Part shown: positions 1 through 7,564 of the stretch, piece after piece | How the letters are laid out: each line of letters starts with the position of its first letter | Numbering within the stretch: position 1 is the first letter of the stretch | Assembly (NCBI GenBank): GCA_050701635.1 | Contig: JBOGDF010000114.1 | Span: forward strand, 1 to 14,698 | DNA: 14,698 nucleotides | From: WHSM01 sp050701635 | GTDB taxonomy: Bacteria; Actinomycetota; Actinomycetes; Mycobacteriales; Micromonosporaceae | Reading direction: 5' to 3' | Program-made: the position numbers and the translations under genes | Notes under the pieces: model-generated | Database searches by the model: none | What the model was told of the DNA's origin: nothing | What the model saw: the letters and a program-made list of their open reading frames with translations, nothing else

Positions 1-218
1 TCCACCGGACCCCGTGCCGCCAGCAACTCCTCCGGTACGCCGCCCAGCGTGTGTTTCAGCTCCACCGCGTACAGCACCAGGCCGCCCCGGAACACCGCGC
101 TGGCGCCGGGCACCTCGACGATCGCCGCGGCCAGCCCACCACCGGTGAGCGACTCGGCGACGGCGAGCGTCTCGCCCCGCGCCTTGAGCCGGGCGACCAG
201 CGAGTCGGCCTCGCTCAC
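1..218 (-). CDS. cinA: CinA C-terminal domain protein (NMN amidohydrolase), 3' end cut by window edge
   Basis: The first 72 codons of a CinA/PncC-type protein are visible, reading off the left edge. Family members deamidate nicotinamide mononucleotide to nicotinate mononucleotide in pyridine nucleotide salvage. The visible part has the family hallmark AESLTGGGLAA at about residues 22-32, followed by VPGASAVFRGGLVLYA, the conserved beginning of the CinA C-terminal fold. The N-terminal MoCF-like domain of full-length CinA is absent upstream, so this is the short, stand-alone form of about 160 residues expected. The GTG start overlaps the pgsA TGA stop (GTGA), which indicates translational coupling; the Shine-Dalgarno sequence is weak. 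In actinobacteria cinA usually follows pgsA and precedes clgR, which agrees with this position. The catalytic C-terminal half lies outside the window and cannot be judged. Confidence 0.9.
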   Translation of the reverse strand, partial: MSEADSLVARLKARGETLAVAESLTGGGLAAAIVEVPGASAVFRGGLVLYAVELKHTLGGVPEELLAARGPV

Positions 219-793
219 GACCCGGCGCCGGCGGCCTGACGCAGCCGCCAGGCCCGCATCGTGTAGTCGAACCCGGTCACCACCGTCACCACTACGGCCG
301 CCGCCATCACCCACGGCGCCAGCGCGGCGAGCGGCTCGGGCAGCGGCAGCAGATACCACACGATGGCGGCGATCTGGAGCCCGGTCTTCAGCTTGCCGCC
401 GCGGCTGGCGGCGATCACCCCGTATCTGATCACCCAGAACCGGATCAGCGTCACACCGATCTCGCGTACCAGGATCACTATGGTGACCCACCACGGGAGC
501 AGGCCGTACCCGGAGAGCAGCAGCAGCGCGGCGCCGGTCAGCGCCTTGTCGGCGATCGGGTCGGCGATCTTGCCGAACGCGGTGACCTGGTCGAACGCGC
601 GGGCCAGCCAGCCGTCGACGTAGTCGGTGACCGACGCGATCCCGAACACCGCCGCGGCGGCGACCCGCCACGCGGCGTTGGTCATCTGGGAGGCCACCAC
701 CAGCCAGGCGAACACCGGCACCAGCGCCAGCCGCAGCATGGTCAGCGCGTTCGCCATGTTCAGCGTGGACGCGGCGGCGGGCGGGCTGGTCAT
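215..793 (-). CDS. pgsA: CDP-diacylglycerol--glycerol-3-phosphate 3-phosphatidyltransferase
   Basis: This 192-residue integral membrane enzyme would make phosphatidylglycerol phosphate from CDP-diacylglycerol and glycerol 3-phosphate, the committed step to phosphatidylglycerol and cardiolipin. The complete CDP-alcohol phosphotransferase signature is present: D57, D60-G61, A64-R65, G74, D78 and D82, in the spacing DxxDGxxARx8GxxxDxxxD. Hydrophobic segments lie near residues 19-36, 42-56, 86-110, 113-128, 140-150 and 157-173, as expected for the family. The ATG overlaps the rimO stop codon (ATGA), with GGAG four bases upstream inside rimO. The gene also overlaps the following cinA start, so rimO, pgsA and cinA look like one translationally coupled operon. 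Family assignment is secure. Other CDP-alcohol transferases (for example phosphatidylinositol phosphate synthase) share the motif, but length and the pgsA-cinA context favour PgsA. Confidence 0.93.
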   Translation of the reverse strand: MTSPPAAASTLNMANALTMLRLALVPVFAWLVVASQMTNAAWRVAAAAVFGIASVTDYVDGWLARAFDQVTAFGKIADPIADKALTGAALLLLSGYGLLPWWVTIVILVREIGVTLIRFWVIRYGVIAASRGGKLKTGLQIAAIVWYLLPLPEPLAALAPWVMAAAVVVTVVTGFDYTMRAWRLRQAAGAGS

Positions 794-2226
794 GCGGCTC
801 CGTCCTCGACCAGCTCTGCCTCCAGGTCGACGCCGTCACTGGCGGTCACCCGGGCGCGTACCAGCTCGCCGACCTGCAGCGCGCGGGCGGCGCCGAGGGT
901 GGTGGTGCCGTCGACCTCCGGCGCCTGGTGCGCGGCCCGGCCCTCGATCACCCCGTCGCCGGTGACCGACTCCACCAGCACCTCGACGATCTCGCCGATC
1001 CGCTCGGCGGCGCGTTCGCTGGCGAGCCGGTCGGCGAGGGTGCTGATCTTGTCGTACCGCCGGCTGATGGTGTCTTTGCGGACCTTGCCGGGCAGCGTGG
1101 CCGCCTCGGTGCCGTCCTCGTCGCTGTAGCCGAACACGCCGATCGCGTCCAGCCGCGCCGCGGACAGGAAGCGCTCCAGCTCCGCCACGTCGGCCCGGGT
1201 CTCGCCGGGGAAACCCACGATGACGTTGGTACGGGCGCCCGCCGCCGGTGCGTACCCCCGGGCGGTCTCCAACAGCTCCAGGAACCGTTCGGTGGAGCCG
1301 AAGCGGCGCATCCGGCGCAGCACCGGCTCGCTGGAGTGCTGGAACGACAAGTCGAAGTACGGCGCCACACCGGGCGTGGTCGCGATCGCCTCGATCAGCC
1401 CGGGCCGGGTCTCGGCCGGCTGCAGGTAGCTCACCCGGATCCGCAGGATCCCGTCGATGCCGGCCAGCTGCGGCAGCAGCTTCTCCAGCAGCCGCGGATC
1501 CCCCAGGTCCTTCCCGTACGAGGTGGAGTTCTCGCTGACCAGGACGAGCTCGCGTACCCCCTGGCCGGCCAGCCACTCGGCCTCTTTCAACAGCTCCTCG
1601 GGGGTACGCGACACGAACGCCCCCCGGAACGACGGGATGGCGCAGAAGGAGCACCGGCGGTCGCAGCCGCTGGCGAGCTTGAGCGACGCCACGGGGCTGG
1701 CGTCCAGCCGCTGGCGCAGCACCTTCAAATGCGCGGGCGCCCGATCGTCGGCCGCAGCGTGACCGGGCACCACCACCTGCACCGACGCGCGCTCCACCGG
1801 CGAGATCGGGAGCAGCTTGCGGCGGTCGGTCGGGGTGTGGGACTCGATCGTCTCGCCGGCCAGGATCGCGTCCAGCCGGGCAGCCATGTCGGGGTAGTGG
1901 TCGAAGCCGAGCACCGCGTCGGCCTCGGGCAGCTCCTTGGCCAGGGTGTTGCCGTACCGCTCGGCCAGGCAGCCGGTGGCGACCACCTTGGCGCCGGTGT
2001 CGGAGGCGGCGAGCAGGGTGTCGATCGACTCCCGCTTCGCCTCGGCGACGAATCCGCAGGTGTTGACCAGTACGACGTCCGCGCCCTCACCGTCGGAGGT
2101 GACCTGCCAGCCACCGCCGGTCAACCGGGCAGCCAGCTCCTCGGAGTCCACCTCGTTACGCGCGCAGCCCAGAGTGAGCAGCGCGACACGGCGGTCGTCG
2201 GGGGTACGGGATTCAGGCACTGGCAC
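790..2226 (-). CDS. rimO: Ribosomal protein S12 methylthiotransferase RimO
   Basis: This radical-SAM methylthiotransferase of 478 residues would add a methylthio group to the conserved aspartate of ribosomal protein S12. The N-terminal UPF0004 domain carries its three cluster cysteines at C21 (LGCARNEVDSE), C57 (NTCGF) and C86 (TGCLAERY). The radical-SAM cluster motif CxxxCxxC is C188-C192-C195 (GCDRRCSFCAIPSFRG). A TRAM domain occupies about residues 412-478. The signatures LGCARN and CAIPSFRG fit RimO better than the tRNA-modifying paralogue MiaB. The GTG start has no convincing Shine-Dalgarno sequence, but a TACCCT box ends six bases before it, so the transcript may be leaderless. It is the first gene of the overlapping rimO-pgsA-cinA set and is divergent from the neighbouring exported hydrolase. 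Confidence 0.94.
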   Translation of the reverse strand: MPVPESRTPDDRRVALLTLGCARNEVDSEELAARLTGGGWQVTSDGEGADVVLVNTCGFVAEAKRESIDTLLAASDTGAKVVATGCLAERYGNTLAKELPEADAVLGFDHYPDMAARLDAILAGETIESHTPTDRRKLLPISPVERASVQVVVPGHAAADDRAPAHLKVLRQRLDASPVASLKLASGCDRRCSFCAIPSFRGAFVSRTPEELLKEAEWLAGQGVRELVLVSENSTSYGKDLGDPRLLEKLLPQLAGIDGILRIRVSYLQPAETRPGLIEAIATTPGVAPYFDLSFQHSSEPVLRRMRRFGSTERFLELLETARGYAPAAGARTNVIVGFPGETRADVAELERFLSAARLDAIGVFGYSDEDGTEAATLPGKVRKDTISRRYDKISTLADRLASERAAERIGEIVEVLVESVTGDGVIEGRAAHQAPEVDGTTTLGAARALQVGELVRARVTASDGVDLEAELVEDGAA

Positions 2227-2232
2227 CCACCG

Positions 2233-2238
2233 AGGGTA
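2233..2238 (-). promoter_or_regulatory. Candidate -10 box (TACCCT) for leaderless rimO
   Basis: On the minus strand TACCCT fits the actinobacterial TANNNT -10 consensus. Exactly six bases separate it from the GTG start of rimO, so transcription would begin at or next to the start codon. No -35 element or Shine-Dalgarno sequence is visible. The same arrangement recurs at four other genes in the window. Confidence 0.45.
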
Positions 2239-2289
2239 CCCGCCCCCGGTAGCACCGGCCCCGGCCCGCCGCTGGCCGTGAAGCGGTAC

Positions 2290-2322
2290 CAGCCGTACGA
2301 GCGATGAGTTTCACAGCCGTAC
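2290..2322 (+). repeat. Pair of 9-bp direct repeats CAGCCGTAC in a divergent intergenic region
   Basis: CAGCCGTAC occurs at 2290-2298 and 2314-2322, 24 bp start to start, in the 139-bp gap between rimO (minus) and the exported hydrolase (plus). Spacing near two helical turns and the place upstream of the hydrolase would suit a regulator site, but part of the match reflects the general abundance of GTAC in this genome. Function is unknown. Confidence 0.3.
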
Positions 2323-2365
2323 CGGGTCAGACCATGTATCGGGCAGGGCAACACAGGGAGCGACG

Positions 2366-3763
2366 ATGCGTAAGACGATGCGGTACGCGGTGCTGGCCGC
2401 GGTGATCGGTGGGCTGCTGGCGCTGCCGGGGATCAGTGCTGCTGGCGCGGCCGAGGAAGGCCGGCGCAGCTACACCGACACCATCGACGGGGCGCGATTC
2501 CGGGTCGAGATGCCGGAGCGGTGGAACGGCACGCTGCTGCTCTACAGCCACGGCTACTACCCGCCGGAGTTCAAGCCGTCCGGGATCCGGCTCACCAACA
2601 GCGACGAGGCCGAAGGCTGGCTGCTCGACCACGGCTACGCGCTCGCCGGCTCGGAATTCAAAGACGGCGGCGTCGGCTACCAGGTGGAGAACGGGCTGAC
2701 CGACCAACTCGCGCTGCTGGACTGGTTCGGTACGCACATCGGGCGCCCGCAGCGCACCATCTCGACCGGGCAGTCGATGGGCTCGGCGATCGCGGTGCTG
2801 CTCGCCGAGCGTCACCCGAGCCGGTTCGATGGGGTGCTGCCGATGTGTTCGGCGTACGACCCGCAGGGCAGCTTCAACGCCACGCTCGACCTCACGTACG
2901 CGATCAAGACGCTGCTGGCGCCCGGTCAGGACATCGACCTGGTACGCCCCCGCGATCCGCAGGCGAGCGCGCGGGCGCTGGTGCTGGCGGTCCAGCAGGC
3001 GCTGCTGACGCCGCAGGGCCGGGCCCGGATCGCGCTCACCGCGTCGCTGAACAACGTCACCGGGTGGTATTCCGCGCACCTGCCGCAGCCCACCGACCCG
3101 ACCGAGCGGATCCGGCACCAGGCGCAGTGGCTGCAGTTCGCGTACAGCCTGGGGCTGGGGCCGCAGGCGCGGCCGGACCTGGAGCGCAGGGCCGGCGGCA
3201 ATCCGTCGTTCAACACCGGCATCGACTACCGCGACCAGTTCGCCCGCTCCAGCCAGACCGCGCTGGTACGCCAGGCGTACGCCGCCGCGGGGCTCGATCT
3301 CGCCACCGACCTGGACGCGCTGAACGCGGCACCGCGGATCAGCGCCGACCCCGCTGCGGTGGCGTACCTGTACCGGTACGGGGTCCCGGAGGGCACCACG
3401 CCCCGGCCCGTGCTGACGCTGCACTCGGTCGGTGACGGCGGTGCCGTACCGGATCAGGAACGGGCGTACGCCGAGCAGGTGGCACGCCGCGGCGACCCCG
3501 GCAAACTACGCCAGCTGTACGTCCACCGCGGCATGCACTGCTCGTTCAGCGCCGCCGACGAGGTGGTCGCGCTGCGCGCCCTACTCGGCCGGATCGACAC
3601 CGGGCGGTGGCCGGCCACCGACCCGGCCGCACTGAACGCGCAGGTCAGCGGCTTCGCGCCGCAATATCACCTGGTGCTGGACCTCGGTACGTTCGCCAAG
3701 GCGCCGATGCCGCCGGCGTACGCCGACCACACCCCGCCGAGCTTCCTCCGCCCGTCGAGGTAG
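2366..3763 (+). CDS. Exported alpha/beta hydrolase, substrate unknown
   Basis: This 465-residue secreted or surface alpha/beta-hydrolase is the only plus-strand gene in the window. An N-terminal signal peptide is clear: MRKTMR, a hydrophobic stretch to about residue 20, then a likely cleavage site in AAGAAEE near residues 26-30. The nucleophile elbow is GQSMG with S137. The acid is probably D357 in HSVGDGGAVPDQE, and the base H391 in HRGMHCSF, giving a complete triad in the correct order. LLYSHGYYPP (about 58-67) looks like the oxyanion-hole HG segment. A long insertion between about residues 165 and 330 would form a lid. The ATG is supported by AGGGAG at 2355-2360, five bases upstream. It is convergent with the secreted lipase gene and divergent from rimO, so it is a single-gene unit. 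Esterase or lipase activity is likely, but the sequence does not identify a substrate. Confidence 0.85.
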   Translation: MRKTMRYAVLAAVIGGLLALPGISAAGAAEEGRRSYTDTIDGARFRVEMPERWNGTLLLYSHGYYPPEFKPSGIRLTNSDEAEGWLLDHGYALAGSEFKDGGVGYQVENGLTDQLALLDWFGTHIGRPQRTISTGQSMGSAIAVLLAERHPSRFDGVLPMCSAYDPQGSFNATLDLTYAIKTLLAPGQDIDLVRPRDPQASARALVLAVQQALLTPQGRARIALTASLNNVTGWYSAHLPQPTDPTERIRHQAQWLQFAYSLGLGPQARPDLERRAGGNPSFNTGIDYRDQFARSSQTALVRQAYAAAGLDLATDLDALNAAPRISADPAAVAYLYRYGVPEGTTPRPVLTLHSVGDGGAVPDQERAYAEQVARRGDPGKLRQLYVHRGMHCSFSAADEVVALRALLGRIDTGRWPATDPAALNAQVSGFAPQYHLVLDLGTFAKAPMPPAYADHTPPSFLRPSR

Positions 3764-3768
3764 CGCCG

Positions 3769-3810
3769 CGCCCGTCCCCGCCGGGGCTCAGCAGGTGGTG
3801 GGGGCGGGCG
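3769..3810 (+). terminator. Stem-loop after the plus-strand hydrolase gene, overlapping the lipase 3' end
   Basis: In plus-strand RNA, 3769-3782 can pair with 3797-3810: 14 pairs including two G-U wobbles, with a 14-nt loop. The stem begins five bases after the hydrolase stop. No U-tract follows, as is common for actinobacterial terminators. In minus-strand RNA the two wobbles become A-C mismatches, so it should act mainly for the plus-strand gene. It lies partly in the last codons of the convergent lipase gene. Confidence 0.4.
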
Positions 3811-4978
3811 TACCGGCGAACCGGTCACGCATCCAGAGCATGGCGACCGGCACCGCCTCGACGTACGCGGTGACGTGCTCCCCCGGGTAGTCCTGCCACT
3901 GCACCGTCGCGCCGGCACCGCACCACTCGGTACGCAGCACCGCCGCCTGGTCGTACGGCACCAGCTCGTCGGCCAGACCGTGGAAGAGGTACACCGGCAT
4001 CGCGGGCTTCACGCCGCCGCCCAGCCGGTTCTGGTTCAGCCGGGCCTGCCACGCCGGAGTGTCCAGCGGGTTGCTGGTGGTGTAGTCGGAGATCTTCTTG
4101 AACGAGTACTTGGCGACCGCCTCGTCCACGCACAGGTTCTTGCCGTCCTCCATCGCGGCCCGGCCGGCGTCGTTGAGGTACGTCTCCAGATCCAGCTCCG
4201 GGTACGCGCTGTCGTGCCCCAGCGCGGCGGCGAACATCAGGCCGGAGAACGGGCCGCCGTTGATGTCGTCGACGATGCTGATCAGGTCCGCCGGCACGCC
4301 GCCCGGCGCGGCGCCCTTGACCGCCAGCTCGGGCGCGTAGCTGGCCGCCTGCTGCGCCGCCCACGCGGTGGACTGGCCGCCCTGCGAGTATCCCCACAGC
4401 CCGACCGGCGCATCCGGGGACAGCCCCGCGCCGGAGAGCCGCATCGCCGCCCGCGCCGCGTCCAGCACCACGTGCCCCTGCGAGATCCCCACCGTGTACG
4501 TGTGGACGCCGGGCGTACCGAGCTTCTCGTAGTCGGTGACCGCGACCGCCCAGCCCTGCTGCAGCAGGGTGTTCATGATCCCGGCTTCGTTCTCCGTACC
4601 CCGGGGCAGCTTGTACGACGGCGCGCACTGGTCGCCCATCCCGTGGGTGCCGATCGCGTACGAGATGATCGGCCGCGGTCCGGGGCCGGGCCACGCGCTC
4701 TTCGGCACCAGGATCGAGCCGGACACGTCGATCGGCTCGCCGAGCGCGGAGGTCGACCGGTAGAGGATCTTCCACGCGTTGGCCTGCATCGGGATCAGCT
4801 TCAGCTGGTCCAGGTACGCCGTGAACGGCTCGGCGCTGATCACGTCGCCTGGCGCGCTGGCCGCCTTCTTGACCTTGGCGGCGGGCTGCTCCGCGGCGGC
4901 GTACCCCCCGAAAAGTGCGAGGGCCCCGCAGACCGCGAGGAGAACGACGAGCTTGCGGCGGAAACCGAGTGGGCGCAT
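3788..4978 (-). CDS. Exported lipase, LIP (secretory lipase) family
   Basis: This 396-residue exported lipase or esterase probably hydrolyses acylglycerols or related esters outside the cell. The signal peptide is MRPLGFRRK followed by a hydrophobic core (about 10-25) and a likely cleavage after AAA near residue 29. The nucleophile elbow is GYSQGG with S198, the acid D337 in FHGLADELVP, and the base H368 in PGEHVTAY. SYAIGTHGMGDQCAPS (about 106-121) and the long cap region with NPLDTPAW match the LIP family layout. Cysteines 118, 283 and 353 could form disulphides in the exported protein. The ATG at 4978 is chosen because GGAGG lies just upstream and the signal peptide follows directly; an upstream in-frame TTG at 5044 falls in the promoter. 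A perfect palindrome over the predicted start of transcription suggests repression by a TetR-type regulator not encoded here. Confidence 0.88.
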   Translation of the reverse strand: MRPLGFRRKLVVLLAVCGALALFGGYAAAEQPAAKVKKAASAPGDVISAEPFTAYLDQLKLIPMQANAWKILYRSTSALGEPIDVSGSILVPKSAWPGPGPRPIISYAIGTHGMGDQCAPSYKLPRGTENEAGIMNTLLQQGWAVAVTDYEKLGTPGVHTYTVGISQGHVVLDAARAAMRLSGAGLSPDAPVGLWGYSQGGQSTAWAAQQAASYAPELAVKGAAPGGVPADLISIVDDINGGPFSGLMFAAALGHDSAYPELDLETYLNDAGRAAMEDGKNLCVDEAVAKYSFKKISDYTTSNPLDTPAWQARLNQNRLGGGVKPAMPVYLFHGLADELVPYDQAAVLRTEWCGAGATVQWQDYPGEHVTAYVEAVPVAMLWMRDRFAGTPAPTTC

Positions 4979-4993
4979 GACGCCTCCAGCGAG

Positions 4994-5015
4994 AACCTTA
5001 CCGGTGAGTAAGGTT
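4994..5015. promoter_or_regulatory. Palindromic operator, TetR-type, over the lipase transcription start
   Basis: The arms AACCTTAC (4994-5001) and GTAAGGTT (5008-5015) are perfect inverted repeats around a six-base centre, CGGTGA. A TTAC...GTAA core is a common form of TetR/AcrR-family operator, including regulators of lipid metabolism. It lies just downstream of the predicted -10 region and 15 bases before the lipase ATG, where a bound repressor would block initiation. It is too short and AT-rich for a terminator. No regulator gene is present in the window, so it would act in trans. Confidence 0.65.
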
Positions 5016-5044
5016 GATACAAGCACATCGCCCCGGTTTGTCAA
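5016..5044 (-). promoter_or_regulatory. Lipase promoter: TTGACA -35 with TGTATC -10 region
   Basis: On the minus strand a consensus TTGACA (5039-5044) is followed after 17 bases by TGTATC (5016-5021); TATCAA two bases further on is an alternative -10 element. The start of transcription would fall within the adjacent palindrome. This is the only consensus -35 element I recognise in the window, and it lies in the 82-bp gap after ftsK, which separates the lipase transcript from the housekeeping operon. Confidence 0.6.
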
Positions 5045-5060
5045 CGGCCACGGCGGGATT

Positions 5061-7526
5061 TCACTCGTCCCCGCGCAGCCCCGACAGCACCTCTTCCAGC
5101 TCGTCCGGCTTGATCAGGACGTCGCGCGCCTTGGAACCCTCGCTGGGGCCGACCACGCCGCGGCTCTCCATCAGGTCCATCAGCCGGCCCGCCTTGGCGA
5201 ATCCGACCCGCAGCTTGCGCTGCAGCATCGAGGTGGAGCCGAACTGGGTGGAGACCACCAGCTCGACCGCCTGCAGCAGCAGGTCGAGGTCGTCGCCGAC
5301 GTCCTCGTCGACCTTCTTCTTGGCCTCGGTGGCGACGGTGAGCACGTCCTCGCGGAACTCCGGCCGGCGCTGGTCCTTGCAGAACTTCACCACGTCGTGG
5401 ATCTCGGGCTCGCTCACCCAGGCGCCCTGCAGCCGGATCGGCTTGCTCGCCCCCATCGGCAGGAACAGCCCGTCGCCGCGGCCGATCAGCTTCTCGGCGC
5501 CCGGCTGGTCCAGGATGACCCGGGAGTCGGCCAGGCTGGAGGTGGCAAAAGCCAGCCGCGACGGTACGTTCGCCTTGATCAACCCGGTCACCACGTCCAC
5601 GCTCGGGCGCTGTGTGGCGAGCACCAGGTGGATGCCGGCGGCGCGCGCCAGCTGCGTGATGCGTACCACCGCGTCCTCCACGTCGCGGGGCGCCACCATC
5701 ATCAGGTCGGCCAGCTCGTCCACGATCACCAGCAGGTACGGATAAGGCCGGTACACGCGTTCGCTGCCCGGCGGCGGCTTGATCTGCCCGTTGCGGACCT
5801 TCTTGTTGAAATCGTCCACATGCCGTACGCCGTTCGCGGCCAGGTCCTCATACCGCATGTCCATCTCGCGGACCACCCACTGCAGCGAGTCCGCGGCCTT
5901 CTTCGGGTTGGTCACGATCGGGGTCACCAGGTGCGGGATCCCCTCGTACCCGGTCAGCTCGACCCGCTTCGGGTCCACCAGCAGCAGGCGTACCTCGTCC
6001 GGCGTGGCGCGGGAGAGGATCGAGACCAGCAGCGCGTTGATGCAGCTGGACTTGCCGGAGCCGGTGGCGCCCGCGATCAGGATGTGCGGCATCTTCGCCA
6101 GGTTGGCGGCGACGAAACCGCCCTCGATGTCCTTGCCCAGGGCCGCGAGCAACGGGTGGTGGTCGGAGGTGGCGACCCGGCTGCGAAGTACGTCGCCGAG
6201 CGAGACGTCTTCGCGGTCGGCGTTCGGGATCTCCACACCCACCGCCGACTTGCCCGGGATCGGGCTGATGATCCGTACGTCCGGCGACTTCACGGCGTAC
6301 GCGATGTTGCGGGAGAGCTGGGTGATCCGTTCGACCTTCACGCCGGGGCCGAGCTCGACCTCGTACCGGGTGACCGTCGGGCCGCGGGTGAAACCGGTGA
6401 CCGCGGCGTCCACATTGAACTGCTCGAACACCTCCTGCAGCGCGGCGATCACCTGGTCGTTGACCTTGCTGCGGCTCTTCGCCGGCGGGCCCTGCTTCAG
6501 GATCCGGGCCGGCGGCAGCTTGTAGTCGCCCTCCCCGGCTGTCAGCGCCAGCTGCTCGGCCCGGGTCGGCTGCGGCGAGTGCTCCGGCGGCCTGCGCTCG
6601 GCCGCCTTCCGCGGGATCGATACGGTCGGGTGCTGCTGCGGCTCCGCGCGTACCACCGCGCCGTCCAGGTCGTCCGGGTCGGCGCCGGCGAGCGCGCCCT
6701 GACGCCGCCGGGAGCCGCCGCGGCGCAGCCGTACCGGCTTCGGCTCCTCGTCGGTCTCTTCCGGCTCGCCCTCCGCCTCGGCGGGGGTACGCCCCAGCGC
6801 CAGGTCCCGCAGGTACGCCAGCCGCTCGGGCACCCGGTTGACCGGGGTCGCGGTCACCACCAGCGTGCCGAACACCACCAGCAACAGCAGCAGCGGGATC
6901 GCCAGGTACGTGGTAACCGCCATCGCGAGCAGGCCACCGACCGTCTCACCGACCACGCCGCCGGCGAACTTCTGCTGCCCCAGCGTCGCGGGCTGCTCCC
7001 GGAACAGGTGCAGCAGCCCGACGGTGCCCAGCCCGAGCGCGGTCCACCCGACGAGGTGCCGCCCGCGGTGCTCCGGATCCCCGGGGCTGCGCATCAGCCG
7101 GATCGCGCCGGCCAGCAGCAGCAACGGCAGCGCCGCGGCGAGCGAGCCGATCACCGTACGGACCCAGCTCTCCAGGTAGAAGCCGGCCGGTCCGCCGGCG
7201 TTGAACCACACCGCGACCGCGAGCACGATCGCGAGCCCCAGCGCGAGCAGCCCGAAGCCGTCGCGGCGGTGCGCCGGATCCAGCTCCTTCGCGGTGGCGG
7301 CCTGCCGGCCGACGGCGCGTACCAGCCAGCCGACGGTGTGCGCCAGCGCCATCCAGATCCCCGAGATGGCCCTCCCGAGTACGGCGAGGAAGCCGTAGTC
7401 GGTCGCCGGAGCGGCGGTGGTGCGACGCCGGCGGGACGTGCGCCTACGCGCGCGCGGCTGCGCCTTGGTCGCCTTCTTCGGCGCCGCTTTCCGCGCGCGG
7501 GTCCTGCTGGTCGTCCGGCCCGCCAT
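5061..7526 (-). CDS. ftsK: DNA translocase FtsK
   Basis: This 821-residue septal DNA motor would pump chromosome termini and promote XerCD dimer resolution. The N-terminus is a highly basic tail (about 1-38), followed by membrane segments near 89-108, 123-143, 158-174 and 198-226. A short, charged, proline-containing linker covers about 228-350. The alpha and beta motor domains follow, with Walker A GATGSGKSS (486-494) and Walker B LLVIVDELADLMM (598-610), then LATQRPSVDVVTGLIKANVP. The C-terminal gamma winged-helix domain (about 748-815, with LLLQAVELVVSTQFGSTSML) would read the KOPS orientation sequences. Length is normal for actinobacteria. The ATG at 7526 has no Shine-Dalgarno sequence, but TACCGT ends seven bases upstream, which suggests a leaderless start; a GTG three codons upstream is the alternative. 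The frame stays open far upstream, but that part has no FtsK character. Confidence 0.95.
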   Translation of the reverse strand: MAGRTTSRTRARKAAPKKATKAQPRARRRTSRRRRTTAAPATDYGFLAVLGRAISGIWMALAHTVGWLVRAVGRQAATAKELDPAHRRDGFGLLALGLAIVLAVAVWFNAGGPAGFYLESWVRTVIGSLAAALPLLLLAGAIRLMRSPGDPEHRGRHLVGWTALGLGTVGLLHLFREQPATLGQQKFAGGVVGETVGGLLAMAVTTYLAIPLLLLLVVFGTLVVTATPVNRVPERLAYLRDLALGRTPAEAEGEPEETDEEPKPVRLRRGGSRRRQGALAGADPDDLDGAVVRAEPQQHPTVSIPRKAAERRPPEHSPQPTRAEQLALTAGEGDYKLPPARILKQGPPAKSRSKVNDQVIAALQEVFEQFNVDAAVTGFTRGPTVTRYEVELGPGVKVERITQLSRNIAYAVKSPDVRIISPIPGKSAVGVEIPNADREDVSLGDVLRSRVATSDHHPLLAALGKDIEGGFVAANLAKMPHILIAGATGSGKSSCINALLVSILSRATPDEVRLLLVDPKRVELTGYEGIPHLVTPIVTNPKKAADSLQWVVREMDMRYEDLAANGVRHVDDFNKKVRNGQIKPPPGSERVYRPYPYLLVIVDELADLMMVAPRDVEDAVVRITQLARAAGIHLVLATQRPSVDVVTGLIKANVPSRLAFATSSLADSRVILDQPGAEKLIGRGDGLFLPMGASKPIRLQGAWVSEPEIHDVVKFCKDQRRPEFREDVLTVATEAKKKVDEDVGDDLDLLLQAVELVVSTQFGSTSMLQRKLRVGFAKAGRLMDLMESRGVVGPSEGSKARDVLIKPDELEEVLSGLRGDE

Positions 7527-7533
7527 GCCAGAC

Positions 7534-7539
7534 ACGGTA
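7534..7539 (-). promoter_or_regulatory. Candidate -10 box (TACCGT) for leaderless ftsK
   Basis: TACCGT on the minus strand fits TANNNT and is followed by seven bases and then the ftsK ATG. The overlapping TATACC is a second possible hexamer. No -35 element is recognisable. Together with the missing Shine-Dalgarno sequence this supports a transcript starting at the ATG. Confidence 0.4.
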
Positions 7540-7564
7540 TAGCCGCGGGACCAGGAAGCCCCGC

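Noticed and set aside
928..2307. A 459-codon plus-strand frame opposite rimO
   Set aside because: Antisense shadow of RimO with His/Gln/Gly/Arg-rich low-complexity sequence and no recognisable fold.
2341..2348. GGGCAGGG as a KOPS site for FtsK
   Set aside because: It matches the E. coli GGGNAGGG form, but one 8-mer in GC-rich DNA is expected by chance, and actinobacterial KOPS need not be the same.
4979..5044. Upstream TTG start for the lipase, adding 22 residues
   Set aside because: It would begin in the TTGACA -35 element and place residues before the signal peptide; the ATG at 4978 has a good GGAGG.
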